Assembly: GCF_011044975.1 (NCBI RefSeq)
Contig: NZ_JAAKZV010000042.1
Coordinates: forward strand, 1 to 42,928
Origin: Streptomyces coryli
GTDB lineage: Bacteria > Actinomycetota > Actinomycetes > Streptomycetales > Streptomycetaceae
Reading direction: 5' to 3'
DNA: 42,928 nt
Under the pieces are notes generated by a model that was not told the origin of the DNA, searched no databases, and saw only the letters and a list, made by a program, of their open reading frames with translations. Both the position numbers and the translations under genes were made by a program. Positions 32,659-40,233 of the stretch are shown here, in pieces (the stretch's first letter is position 1; the number at the start of each line of letters is the position of its first letter).

Positions 32659-33279
32659 CTACGCGGACGGCGCCGTACCGCCGCCGGCGGACTCCGCCTC
32701 CCGCAGCAGCGCCGTCAGGTCCGCCCGCGCCCTGGCCACCCGGGAGCGCACGGTGCCCAGCGGGCAGCCGAGCACCGCGGCGGCCCGCTCGTACGGCAGC
32801 CCGGCCAGCTGCGTGAGGACGAAGGCCTCGCGGCGCGAGGCGTTCAGCGCCCGCAGCAGTTCCAGCAGCGCCACCCGCTCCTCGAAGCCGGGCAGTCCGC
32901 ACGGCTGGGACCGCTCGGCGGCCGTCTGCCAGTCGCAGGCGGAGGCGATCCGCGGGCGCGCCGCCGTGTGCCGGTAGCGGTCCACCACCACCCGGCGGGC
33001 GATCGACAGCAGCCAGGTGCGGGCGCACGAGCGGCCCGCGAACCGCGGCAGCCCGGTGAGCGCCCGCAGATACGTCTCCTGGGTCAGGTCGTCGGCACCG
33101 TGCAGGTCGGCGCTGAGGTGGGCGACGAACCGCCACACATCGCGCTGGGTGGCGCGGACGAACCGGTCCACCGCCTCCGGGTCGCCGCTCCGGGCGGCCA
33201 GCGCCCAGGCGGTCACTTCGGTGTCGTTATGTCGTCTTGCCGATGGGCCGCGCGGGGCCTGGGTCAGGGCAGGAGTCAT
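32659..33279 (-). CDS. ECF-family RNA polymerase sigma factor
   Basis: A 206-residue extracytoplasmic-function sigma factor with region 2 (about 28-100; DLHGADDLTQETYLRAL then RTWLLSIARRVVVDRYR) and region 4 (about 140-195; LAGLPYERAAAVLGCPLGTVRSRVARAR). ATG 33279 has AAGGA 9 bp upstream; the frame is open further upstream, but that stretch lacks coding character. Several cysteines are present, including ones in the inter-domain linker (ASACDW, QPCGLPG) and in region 4. No anti-sigma gene lies next to it. It is convergent with the Cys-rich gene and codirectional with a His-rich membrane gene 287 bp upstream, consistent with a role in metal or redox stress; that is inference. Confidence 0.9.
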   Translation of the reverse strand: MTPALTQAPRGPSARRHNDTEVTAWALAARSGDPEAVDRFVRATQRDVWRFVAHLSADLHGADDLTQETYLRALTGLPRFAGRSCARTWLLSIARRVVVDRYRHTAARPRIASACDWQTAAERSQPCGLPGFEERVALLELLRALNASRREAFVLTQLAGLPYERAAAVLGCPLGTVRSRVARARADLTALLREAESAGGGTAPSA

Positions 33280-33566
33280 CGTGTCGTGTCCTTCGCACGC
33301 GGGCAGACCGCGCCGCAGCGGACGCGGGCCTGCCGGGGAAGCGGCGTCGCGGGCGCGCCGGGCCCGTAGGGGCGTCGACGGCATCGCGGGCCGCGAGTTG
33401 GTGGGGGCGGCGCGCGGACGAGCGCGCCGGACCGCGGCGCCGCCGCCGGGTGCCAGACCCGGGTGCGGCGCCGTACTGGCACTGCCGGCTCCCACGAAGT
33501 GCGGGCAAGCCGGGCCGCCGCCGGTCGCAGCGACGCGATAGGCGGTCGCCGGACAGCGGTCGGTGG

Positions 33567-34199
33567 TCAGTGCAGAGCGAAGAACGCGGCAGGCGGGCCG
33601 CGGCGGGAGACGACGTACTGCAGCAGCGGCTCGCGCGGCCGCGCCGGCGGCTCGGCGCCGACGGCCGGCGACGGCCGCGACGGAGCGGATACGACCCCGG
33701 CGAGCACCCGGCGGGCCAGCCGCAGCGGCACGAAGACGAAGGCGGCCAGCGCCCGGCCGGTGCGGTACGCCGCCGCCTCACCGCGCCACAGCCACAGCCC
33801 GCACACCAGGGCGGCGAGCGCGTGCGCCGCGACCATGCCGGGCGAACTGCCGTGCCCGGCATGGGCCATGGCGCCCTCGGCCGCGGCGTGCCCGGCGTGT
33901 GGGGGCAGCTGTCCGGCGGGCTCCGGCGGCGTCGCCAGCCACTGCGCCCCGGTGAACACCCCGTGCAGCGCCAGCTGCGCCACCACCGTGGCGCCGGTGA
34001 CCGCGACCGCCCCGCGCTCGCGGCCGGTCAGCCACCACGCGGCGGCGGTGGTCGCCGCGAACGCGTACGCCACGCCCCACGCGGGCAGCGGACGCCCGGA
34101 CATGAGCGCGTGGCCCAGACCCGTGGCCACTACACACACGGCCGCGAAGACCGCGGCGCGCGCGATGCGGAAGGCGGGCCCCGAGGTCATGGCGGTCAT
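33567..34199 (-). CDS. His-rich integral membrane protein, possible metal-related
   Basis: A 210-residue protein with four hydrophobic segments (about 12-33, 41-58, 63-84, 121-140) and perhaps a fifth near 150-170. The loop between helices 3 and 4 contains a His/Met-rich stretch with histidines at 101, 104, 113 and 116 in HAGH-type pairs, a pattern used for copper or other metal binding. I do not recognise a named family. It is divergent from the PepSY protein gene, which carries a very similar HxxH-rich loop, so the two probably act together at the membrane. ATG 34199 is used; ATG 34190 is also in frame. Confidence 0.75.
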   Translation of the reverse strand: MTAMTSGPAFRIARAAVFAAVCVVATGLGHALMSGRPLPAWGVAYAFAATTAAAWWLTGRERGAVAVTGATVVAQLALHGVFTGAQWLATPPEPAGQLPPHAGHAAAEGAMAHAGHGSSPGMVAAHALAALVCGLWLWRGEAAAYRTGRALAAFVFVPLRLARRVLAGVVSAPSRPSPAVGAEPPARPREPLLQYVVSRRGPPAAFFALH

Positions 34200-34384
34200 G
34201 GTGCCAGCCGGCTCCCGTTCCGACGAGGGTGGGTGATCGATGCCTCATGAACACTTCCCGCGCGTGTGCTCCGGCTCACCCGCAGATCCCGGGAACTCGC
34301 ACGGCCCTTCGCCCGACTCCCTGAATGCCGCGGTCGCCGCGCCCGCGGCAGGTCCCTTCCGTCCCCGCCCCAGGAGAGCCGCCG
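34200..34384. promoter_or_regulatory. Divergent promoter region of the His-rich and PepSY genes
   Basis: The 185-bp gap must hold both promoters. A GGGAAC at 34291-34296 resembles the -35 of ECF sigma promoters, with a CGACTC 17 bp downstream as a poor -10. I give this only low weight; no other element stands out. Confidence 0.3.
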
Positions 34385-35839
34385 ATGTCCGTCGAACCAC
34401 CGCCGCCCGCCGCGCCGGAGGCCCCGCCCGCCGCTGCCGCACCTCCGTCACCGGCCCGCCGGGCCACCTGGTCCGCGCTGCGCCCGCTGGTGCTCCGGCT
34501 GCACTTCTACGCCGGGCTGATCGTCGCTCCGTTCCTGCTCATTGCCGCCGTGACCGGGCTGCTGTACGCCGCGTCGTACCAGATCGAGAAGGTCGTCTAC
34601 GACCACGAGCTGCGGGTGCCGGCCGGCGAGCGCGAGCTGCCGCTGGCCGTGCAGATCGCGGCCGCCCGCGAGGCGTATCCGGACGGCGAGGTCAGCGGGG
34701 TGCGCCCGGCCCCGGAGCCGGGCGACACCACCCGGGTGCTGCTCGCCGGCGCCCCGGGGGTGCCCGAGGACCGCAGCCTCGCGGTGTTCGTGAACCCGCA
34801 CGACGGCGAGGTGCGCGGCGCGCTCGAGCAGTACGGCTCCACCGGCGCCCTGCCCGTACGCGCCTGGATCTCCGAGCTGCACCGCAGCCTGCACCTCGGC
34901 GAGACCGGCCGGCTCTACAGCGAGCTGGCCGCCAGCTGGCTGTGGGTGATCACCGGGGCCGGCCTGGTGCTCTGGCTGGCCCGCCGCCGGGGACGCGGGA
35001 AGCTGCGCTCCGCCACGCTGCCCGACCGCAGTGCCACCGGCCGGAAGCGCACCATGAGCCTGCACGCCTCGGTCGGCGTGTGGGCGGCGGCCGGCTTGTT
35101 CTTCCTGTCCGCGACGGGCCTGACCTGGTCCACGTACGCAGGTGAATCCGTAACGAAACTGCGCGAATCCCTCGGCCAGCTGACGCCGGAGGTCAACGCC
35201 GCCGTCGCCGGCGGCGCCCAGGCCCCCGCCGGCGACCACGCGGAACACGGCGGCCACGGCTCGCACGGCGCGAACGCGCAGCACGCGGTCGGCGCCGCCG
35301 AAGCGCTGCGCATCGCCCGCGCCCACGGCATCGGCGACCCGGCCGAGGTGACGCTGCCCGCGGACGCCTCCTCCGGCTACGTCGTCAAGGAGGTCCAGCG
35401 GGCCTGGCCGGTGAAGCAGGACGCCGTCACCATCCACCCGGAGTCCGGCAAGGTCACCAGCAGCCTGCCCTTCGCCGACTACCCGATGCTCGCAAAGCTC
35501 ACCAACTGGGGCATCGCCCTGCACATGGGCATCCTCTTCGGCCTCGTCAACCAAATCGCCCTGGCGGCCCTGATGGTCGCCCTGATCCTGCTCATCGTCT
35601 GGGGCTATCGCATGTGGTGGCAGCGCGGCCGCGACACCGCCTTCGGCCGCCCGATGCCGCGCGGGGCGTGGCAGGCGGTGCCGTGGTACGTACTGGCACC
35701 GCTGGCGGGCGCGACCGCCATGCTCGGCTGGTATCTCCCGCTCCTCGGCATCCCGCTCCTCGCCTTCCTGGCCGCGGACGCCGCCTACGGGGTGTACGCC
35801 CGCCGGCGCCGCGACACCCGGGAGGCGGCGGCAGGGTGA
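34385..35839 (+). CDS. PepSY-associated membrane protein with a His-rich loop
   Basis: A 484-residue PepSY_TM protein. Helix 1 (about 36-62) has the family LHFYAGLIVAPF motif, and a PepSY domain lies in the first extracytoplasmic loop. ISELHRSLHLGETGR (162-176) and helices near 180-200 and 228-250 follow. A second loop is His-rich, with histidines at 285, 288, 291, 294 and 300. A second PepSY segment and three C-terminal helices end the chain. The Pro/Ala-rich N-terminus is cytoplasmic. ATG 34385 has AGGAGAG upstream. Family members are linked to siderophore reduction and copper handling. Conserved intramembrane His residues suggest heme binding. Confidence 0.88.
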   Translation: MSVEPPPPAAPEAPPAAAAPPSPARRATWSALRPLVLRLHFYAGLIVAPFLLIAAVTGLLYAASYQIEKVVYDHELRVPAGERELPLAVQIAAAREAYPDGEVSGVRPAPEPGDTTRVLLAGAPGVPEDRSLAVFVNPHDGEVRGALEQYGSTGALPVRAWISELHRSLHLGETGRLYSELAASWLWVITGAGLVLWLARRRGRGKLRSATLPDRSATGRKRTMSLHASVGVWAAAGLFFLSATGLTWSTYAGESVTKLRESLGQLTPEVNAAVAGGAQAPAGDHAEHGGHGSHGANAQHAVGAAEALRIARAHGIGDPAEVTLPADASSGYVVKEVQRAWPVKQDAVTIHPESGKVTSSLPFADYPMLAKLTNWGIALHMGILFGLVNQIALAALMVALILLIVWGYRMWWQRGRDTAFGRPMPRGAWQAVPWYVLAPLAGATAMLGWYLPLLGIPLLAFLAADAAYGVYARRRRDTREAAAG

Positions 35840-35988
35840 GCTGACGGGTGTACCACTCGGCCGCGGCCGGCATCCCGAACTCCCCGACCCCGTCTCGCGC
35901 TCGCTCGTCCGCGGCACCGGAGCATCGTGTACGGCCGGGGCAGCCCGGTGCCCCCGCCCGCAACTCGACACCACCGGTGTGAAGGAAC

Positions 35989-36900
35989 TCAGACCGAGCC
36001 GCCGGACCGCTGCCGCTTCGCCTTGGCGATTTCGGCGTTGAACTGCGCCCCGGTGAGCAGCGCGAAGTTGGACAGCCAGAGCCAGATCAGGAAGACGACG
36101 GCACCGGCCAGCGACCCGTAAAGGCGGCTGACGGTGTGGAAGGCGCCCAGATAGAGCGCGAAGCCGGCCGACACGGCCAGCCACAGCACGATGGCGAGCA
36201 GCCCGCCGGGCGCGGTGCGGCGCACGGTGCGTGCGGCGGGAGGCCCCGAGTGGAAGAGGATCAGGACGAGCAGCCCGGCCAGGACCAGCAGCAACGGCCA
36301 GCGCAACACACTCCATACCGCCGTGGCTTGATCGGCCAGCCCCAGCGCCTGCCCGAGCGAGCGGGCCAGCGGCCCGGAGACGATGAGGGCGAACGCCGTC
36401 GCGAGCAGCAGGGCCAGGAGAATCAGGGCGGTCCCCAGGATGCGGGGTGCCTTGCGCCAGGCGGGCCGGTTGTCGTGGATGCCGTACATGGCGTGCAGCG
36501 CCCGGCGGAACACCGCCAGATAGCTGCACGAGGACCACAGCGCGCTGACCACGCCCACGACGGTCAGCAGCCACGCCGCGGAGCGATGCCGGGTGATGGC
36601 TGTCAGGGTCCGTTCCAGCGCGTTCCCGGACTCGCCGGGAGCGACCTCGATGAGGTAGCCCGCGAGGCGGGACAGCCCGGCGGGGTCGGCCAGGCTGACG
36701 GCCGAGACGGTGACGAGCATGGCGGGCAGCAGGGCGAGCATCGCGTAATAGGTCAGCGCGGCGGCCCAGTCGGAGATGTCGTCATTCCACAGCGACAGCG
36801 GGGTGCGCCGCAGCGCCTGCCGGTACGAAGCCCACGGAGCCGTGCGCAGCCGGCCGAGCGGTTGCCATGTCCGCGGGTCGACGAGCTGCGATCGTGTCAT
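35989..36900 (-). CDS. YihY/BrkB-family inner-membrane protein
   Basis: A 303-residue, six-helix protein of the YihY/virulence factor BrkB family. The N-terminal DISDWAAALTYYAMLALLPAML block, the WSSCSYLAVFRRALHAMYGI segment and the final FLIWLWLSNFALLTGAQFNAE block are diagnostic. The family was once described as ribonuclease BN, wrongly; the true function is not known and may be transport. GGAAGGAG precedes the ATG at 36900. A strong hairpin separates it from the upstream DUF2267 gene, so it has its own promoter or depends on read-through. It is convergent with the PepSY gene, 149 bp apart. Confidence 0.9.
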   Translation of the reverse strand: MTRSQLVDPRTWQPLGRLRTAPWASYRQALRRTPLSLWNDDISDWAAALTYYAMLALLPAMLVTVSAVSLADPAGLSRLAGYLIEVAPGESGNALERTLTAITRHRSAAWLLTVVGVVSALWSSCSYLAVFRRALHAMYGIHDNRPAWRKAPRILGTALILLALLLATAFALIVSGPLARSLGQALGLADQATAVWSVLRWPLLLVLAGLLVLILFHSGPPAARTVRRTAPGGLLAIVLWLAVSAGFALYLGAFHTVSRLYGSLAGAVVFLIWLWLSNFALLTGAQFNAEIAKAKRQRSGGSV

Positions 36901-36922
36901 GGCCGCTCTCCTTCCGCCGCCG

Positions 36923-36959
36923 GCTCCCGGGGCCCGGGTCGGGGGCGGGCCCCGGGAGC
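36923..36959 (-). terminator. Terminator between the DUF2267 and BrkB genes
   Basis: A 14-bp perfect stem (GCTCCCGGGGCCCG and partner) around a 9-base loop lies 35 bp beyond the DUF2267 stop on the minus strand. No U-run is present. Confidence 0.75.
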
Positions 36960-36993
36960 GGCCGCGCTGTGGATTGTCCTCTCGGTGCCGCCG

Positions 36994-37407
36994 CTACGCC
37001 CTGCCGCTGCCCGCGATCGCCGGCTCCGCTTTCGGCAGCGAGAACAGCTCGCGGTAGCCGGGCGGCAGTTGCGTGATCAGGCGGCGTACGAGCGTGGGCT
37101 CGGCCACGGTGGCGATGGCGCCGAGGACCGCGCCGGTATGCCGGCGTCCGGTCAGCGGATCACTGCGGGTGAGCATGGCCACCGCGGCGACGAAACCGTC
37201 CGGCGTCAGCGGCACGCTCGCGGGCGCGGTGCCCACCAGGACGGGCGTGCACTGGGCGGGCAGCAGATTGGCCAGGTCGGTGAGGTCGTCGCCGACCAGA
37301 TGGGAGCCGAGCACCTCGAGGACCGCCTGGGTGGCCTGGGCGGCACTCGCGGGAGTGTCGTAACCGCCGCGGAAGTGCACCAGGTCGAGAAACTCCTCTA
37401 CGCGCAT
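36994..37407 (-). CDS. DUF2267 protein
   Basis: A 137-residue soluble protein of the DUF2267 family, with the MRVEEFLDLVHFRGGYDTPASAAQATQAVLEVLGSHL opening split over two helices, and a LANLLPAQ motif with a central Ala-rich helix bundle. C-terminal LITQLPPGYRELF repeats the LPxxYxxLF pattern usual at the end of each DUF2267 repeat. Function is unknown. It lies 50 bp after the SigB-type sigma gene in the same direction and is probably cotranscribed; DUF2267 proteins often accompany stress-response genes. A terminator follows. Confidence 0.85.
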   Translation of the reverse strand: MRVEEFLDLVHFRGGYDTPASAAQATQAVLEVLGSHLVGDDLTDLANLLPAQCTPVLVGTAPASVPLTPDGFVAAVAMLTRSDPLTGRRHTGAVLGAIATVAEPTLVRRLITQLPPGYRELFSLPKAEPAIAGSGRA

Positions 37408-37457
37408 GTCAGTTGACCTCCGGGTCGGGGTGGGGGGGCCGTTCGTTTCGAAGCCGC

Positions 37458-38333
37458 TCAGCGTCCGGGGCGGACGCGCAGCCGCGTGCGCAGCCGGTTC
37501 AGGATCCGGGCGAGCAGGCGCGAGACGTGCATCTGGGAGAGGCCGAGCTCTGCGCCGATCTCGCTCTGCGTCATCTCGGCACCGAACCGCATCGCGAGGA
37601 TCCTCCGGTCCCGGGCCGGGAGTTCGGCGAGTACGGGCTGCAGCATCTGCCGCTCCTCGACCTTGACCAGGTCCTCGTCCTCGTAACCGAGCCGCTCGGT
37701 GAGCGCACTGTCGGGATCCTCGTCCGCAAGGCGGGAGTCCAGCGAGGCGGCGGTGTAGGCGTTCGCCGCGGCGAGGCCCTCGGCGACGGCCTGCGGAGTG
37801 CGGCCGAGGCGGACGGCGAGCTCATCCGTGCTCGGCGGCCGCCCGAGGTCCTGCTCGAGCTCCTCGGCGGCGGCGGCGAGCTCGCCGCGCAACTCCTGCA
37901 GCCGGCGCGGGACATGCACGTCCCAGGAGGTGTCGCGGAAGTGGCGCTTGATCTCGCCGTTGATGGTCGGCAGCGCGAAGGTGTTGAAGGCGAGGCCGCG
38001 GGCCACCTCGTAGCGGTTGATGGCCTTGATCAGGCCGATGGCGCCGACCTGGATGACGTCGTCGGCCGATTCGGTACGGGCGCGGAAGCGGCGGGCGGCG
38101 AAGCGCACCAGGGGCATGTTCAGTTCGACGAGGGTGTTGCGCACGTAGGAGTAGTCGGCGGTGCCTTCCTCCAGGCTTGCCAGGCGGGTGAAGAGCACCT
38201 GGGAGAGCGCGCGGGCGTCGTCGGTGGTGGCGGTGCCGGCGGTGGTCGGGGCGGGGTCCTGCCCCGCGGTATGTCGGTGGACCACCGGGTGGGTGTCGAT
38301 GCCGCTCGGGGTGACCAGTTCGGTGATCGTCAT
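37458..38333 (-). CDS. SigB/SigF/SigG-family RNA polymerase sigma factor
   Basis: A 291-residue group 3 sigma factor. Region 2 contains DDVIQVGAIGLIKAINRYE and the -10 recognition helix INGEIKRHFRDTSW. Region 3 follows (about 145-200), and region 4 ends in the HTH AEMTQSEIGAELGLSQMHVSRLLARILNRLR. This fits the streptomycete SigB/F paralogues used for osmotic, oxidative and developmental stress. A matching SigB-like promoter lies upstream on the same strand, so the gene may be autoregulated or controlled by its paralogue. No anti-sigma or RsbV-like gene is adjacent. ATG 38333 has a ribosome-binding site (AAAGGA). Confidence 0.93.
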   Translation of the reverse strand: MTITELVTPSGIDTHPVVHRHTAGQDPAPTTAGTATTDDARALSQVLFTRLASLEEGTADYSYVRNTLVELNMPLVRFAARRFRARTESADDVIQVGAIGLIKAINRYEVARGLAFNTFALPTINGEIKRHFRDTSWDVHVPRRLQELRGELAAAAEELEQDLGRPPSTDELAVRLGRTPQAVAEGLAAANAYTAASLDSRLADEDPDSALTERLGYEDEDLVKVEERQMLQPVLAELPARDRRILAMRFGAEMTQSEIGAELGLSQMHVSRLLARILNRLRTRLRVRPGR

Positions 38334-38394
38334 CGTCTTCGTCCTTTCCGTTTGTGGCGTCCCGGACGATCAGACGCTCGGTGTGAACAGGCAG

Positions 38395-38419
38395 TTACCC
38401 CGCGCCTCCGGGGGCAATC
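38395..38419 (-). promoter_or_regulatory. SigB-like promoter of the minus-strand sigma gene
   Basis: On the minus strand GATT, a 15-bp spacer and GGGTAA match the GNNTN14-16GGGTAY pattern recognised by SigB/F-type sigma factors. It lies about 62 bp before the ATG at 38333. No start site is known. Confidence 0.6.
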
Positions 38420-38524
38420 AAAGTGCCCCCCGTTGAGCCATCACCGCAGGTGAGAGCAGCTGTCACAGTTGGTCCGATCGAGTGCCCGGCTGATCTTCCG
38501 AACACCACCCGGCAGATCACGGAT

Positions 38525-38549
38525 GTATAACGGGCCGCCCTCCGGGTAA
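38525..38549 (+). promoter_or_regulatory. SigB-like promoter of the plus-strand sigma gene
   Basis: GTAT, a 15-bp spacer and GGGTAA, the same layout and spacing as the promoter of the opposing sigma gene. It lies about 70 bp ahead of the ATG at 38618. Confidence 0.6.
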
Positions 38550-38617
38550 CAGGGGGACACGACGCGCTCCCGGCCGGTCGAAGCCCTCCGGGGGCGCCTG
38601 ATCGCAGGGGTGAGACG

Positions 38618-39520
38618 ATGCACAGCGCACGAGCAGCCCGTACGGACACCGCGTCCTCCGAGCGAGATACGCCGGGGCAGCACCCCGCCCCGCCCCCCAC
38701 GCCGAGCGCGGCACCCGCAGACCTGCGGGCGCTGCTGCAGTCCGAGCACCTCACGCCCGCCGACGCGCGCGCCGTATCCAAGCCGCTCTTCGTCCGCCTG
38801 AACGAGGTGGAGGAAGGCACCGCCGAGTACTCGTACGTCCGCAACACCCTGGTCGAGCTGAACCTGCCCCTGGTCCGCTACGCCGCCCGGCGCTACTTCT
38901 CGCGCCCGGAGCCGAGCGAGGACGTGATTCAGGTCGGCATCATCGGCCTGATCAAGGCGATCAACCGCTTCGATCCCGAACGCGGCGTCGAATTCCCCAC
39001 GTTCGCGCTGCCCACCATCTTCGGCGAGATCAAACGCCACTTCCGCGACGGCTCATGGGCCGTACGCGTCCCGCGCGCCCTGCAGGAGCGCCGCCTGCTC
39101 CTCGCGTCCGCGACCAGCACCCTGGAACAGCGCCTCGGCCGCCGCCCGACCACCCCGGAACTCGCCGACCACCTCGACCTCACCCCCGACGAGGTGGCCG
39201 AGGGCCTACGCGCCGGCAACGGCTATACCGCCACCTCCCTCGACGCCCCCGGAGAACACGGCAGAACCGACGACACCCTGGCCGACCACCTCGGCCGCGA
39301 GGACCCCGACCTGGAAAAGGTCGAAAACCTGGTCGCCCTGCAACCGGCCCTCGACGAACTACCGGAACAGGACCGCCGAATCCTCTCCATGCATTACGGC
39401 CAGGAGATGACCCAGGCCGAAATCGGCGCGGAACTAGGCATCTCACAAACCCACGTATCCCGCGTACTGACCCGAATCCTCAACCGGCTCCGCCGACGGC
39501 TGAATGTCCCCGAACGCTGA
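38618..39520 (+). CDS. SigB/SigF/SigG-family RNA polymerase sigma factor, second copy
   Basis: A 300-residue group 3 sigma factor. After a variable Pro/Ala-rich N-terminus (about 1-45) it shows the same blocks as its divergent neighbour: NTLVELNLPLVRYAARR, DVIQVGIIGLIKAINRF, GEIKRHFRDGSW, and region 4 QEMTQAEIGAELGISQTHVSR. The two are clearly paralogues, probably an inverted duplication. The -10 helix ends in FRDGSW where the neighbour has FRDTSW, and region 2 differs little, so promoter specificity may be close. Downstream codons become AT-richer near the end. The FhaA-like gene follows 27 bp after its stop. Confidence 0.93.
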   Translation: MHSARAARTDTASSERDTPGQHPAPPPTPSAAPADLRALLQSEHLTPADARAVSKPLFVRLNEVEEGTAEYSYVRNTLVELNLPLVRYAARRYFSRPEPSEDVIQVGIIGLIKAINRFDPERGVEFPTFALPTIFGEIKRHFRDGSWAVRVPRALQERRLLLASATSTLEQRLGRRPTTPELADHLDLTPDEVAEGLRAGNGYTATSLDAPGEHGRTDDTLADHLGREDPDLEKVENLVALQPALDELPEQDRRILSMHYGQEMTQAEIGAELGISQTHVSRVLTRILNRLRRRLNVPER

Positions 39521-39547
39521 GACGGCAGCCCACCCCATTGAGGGAAC

Positions 39548-39964
39548 ATGCTTCCGGCACCGCCGGGGCACGCGCCCCTCATGGGTTTCGTAGGCACTAT
39601 CGAAGGAACCGTCGAACGCTGGACCTCACATTTCTGGACCGCGATGACGCGCCCGGACAAAGAATCCGTAGAAATCGTCGCGGTGCTGCGCCGGGAATGC
39701 GACGCACATCTCATGATCATCGGCCCCGGGCGGACGCTCGTACCGAATCACTTCACGGTGGAACTCCCCGAGGACTGCTTTCACGCCTTGACCCAGCAGC
39801 AAGCCGAAGTGGAACGCCACCTGGCCCTGCTCATCCGACGCCACGCGGCGGAACAGCACTACAGCTTCGCCGGCCCGGTAACGGTGAACCTGCAACCCAC
39901 CCCGACTCCCGACACACGCCGCTACCGCGTCCTCAGCCGCATCCTGCCGGTCGGCCTGATGTGA
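39548..39964 (+). CDS. Stand-alone DUF3662 (FhaA N-terminal) domain protein
   Basis: A 138-residue protein matching the N-terminal DUF3662 domain of FhaA: GTIEGTVERWTS, VEIVAVLRRECDAHLMIIGPGRTLVPNHFTVEL, the HAAEQHYSFAGPVTVNL strand pair, and a TRRYRVLSRIL end. Full FhaA proteins add a long linker and a phosphothreonine-binding FHA domain; here the frame stops right after DUF3662. In mycobacteria FhaA links Ser/Thr-kinase signalling to cell-wall synthesis. ATG 39548 follows GAGGG closely; ATG 39581 would give the exact FhaA-like start but has no ribosome-binding site. It lies behind the sigma gene and may be cotranscribed with it. Codon use is noticeably less GC-rich than that of its neighbours. 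Confidence 0.8.
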   Translation: MLPAPPGHAPLMGFVGTIEGTVERWTSHFWTAMTRPDKESVEIVAVLRRECDAHLMIIGPGRTLVPNHFTVELPEDCFHALTQQQAEVERHLALLIRRHAAEQHYSFAGPVTVNLQPTPTPDTRRYRVLSRILPVGLM

Positions 39965-40172
39965 TCTCCGATGCATGGTTTCCGCGGCGACGGGTTAAAC
40001 GCGGATCATGACAAAACAGCAGGAGCCGAACCCCCCACCCTCCAAGGCCGCACCCCCTGGCACCCACTCTCCTCCCCCAGCGGCAAACGGCCCGACGCGA
40101 ACGGTGCGGGGAACGGCCGCAGTGAGCCCGGGCCGCATCGCGGGACGCGGCTAGCACGGGGCATTCCCGCAC

Positions 40173-40207
40173 GGAGGCCGCACCGGAGCTGCACCGGCGC
40201 GGCCTCC
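40173..40207. terminator. Terminator hairpin between convergent genes
   Basis: GGAGGCCGC (40173-40181) and GCGGCCTCC (40199-40207) form a perfect 9-bp stem around a 17-base loop, in the 269-bp gap between the DUF3662 and phosphotransferase genes. The rest of the gap shows no coding character. Confidence 0.65.
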
Positions 40208-40233
40208 GCTGCGCAGCGCTCACCTCGCGTCGC

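Noticed and set aside
33280-33566. N-terminal extension of the ECF sigma gene or a separate small gene
   Set aside because: The frame is open, but its composition is Pro/Arg/Ala-rich noise, it lies beyond a good ribosome-binding site at 33290-33294, and sigma region 2 begins soon after ATG 33279.
32659-34199. Anti-sigma factor for the ECF sigma gene
   Set aside because: The neighbouring membrane protein has no zinc-binding HxxxCxxC motif and several helices rather than one, so I do not call it an anti-sigma factor.
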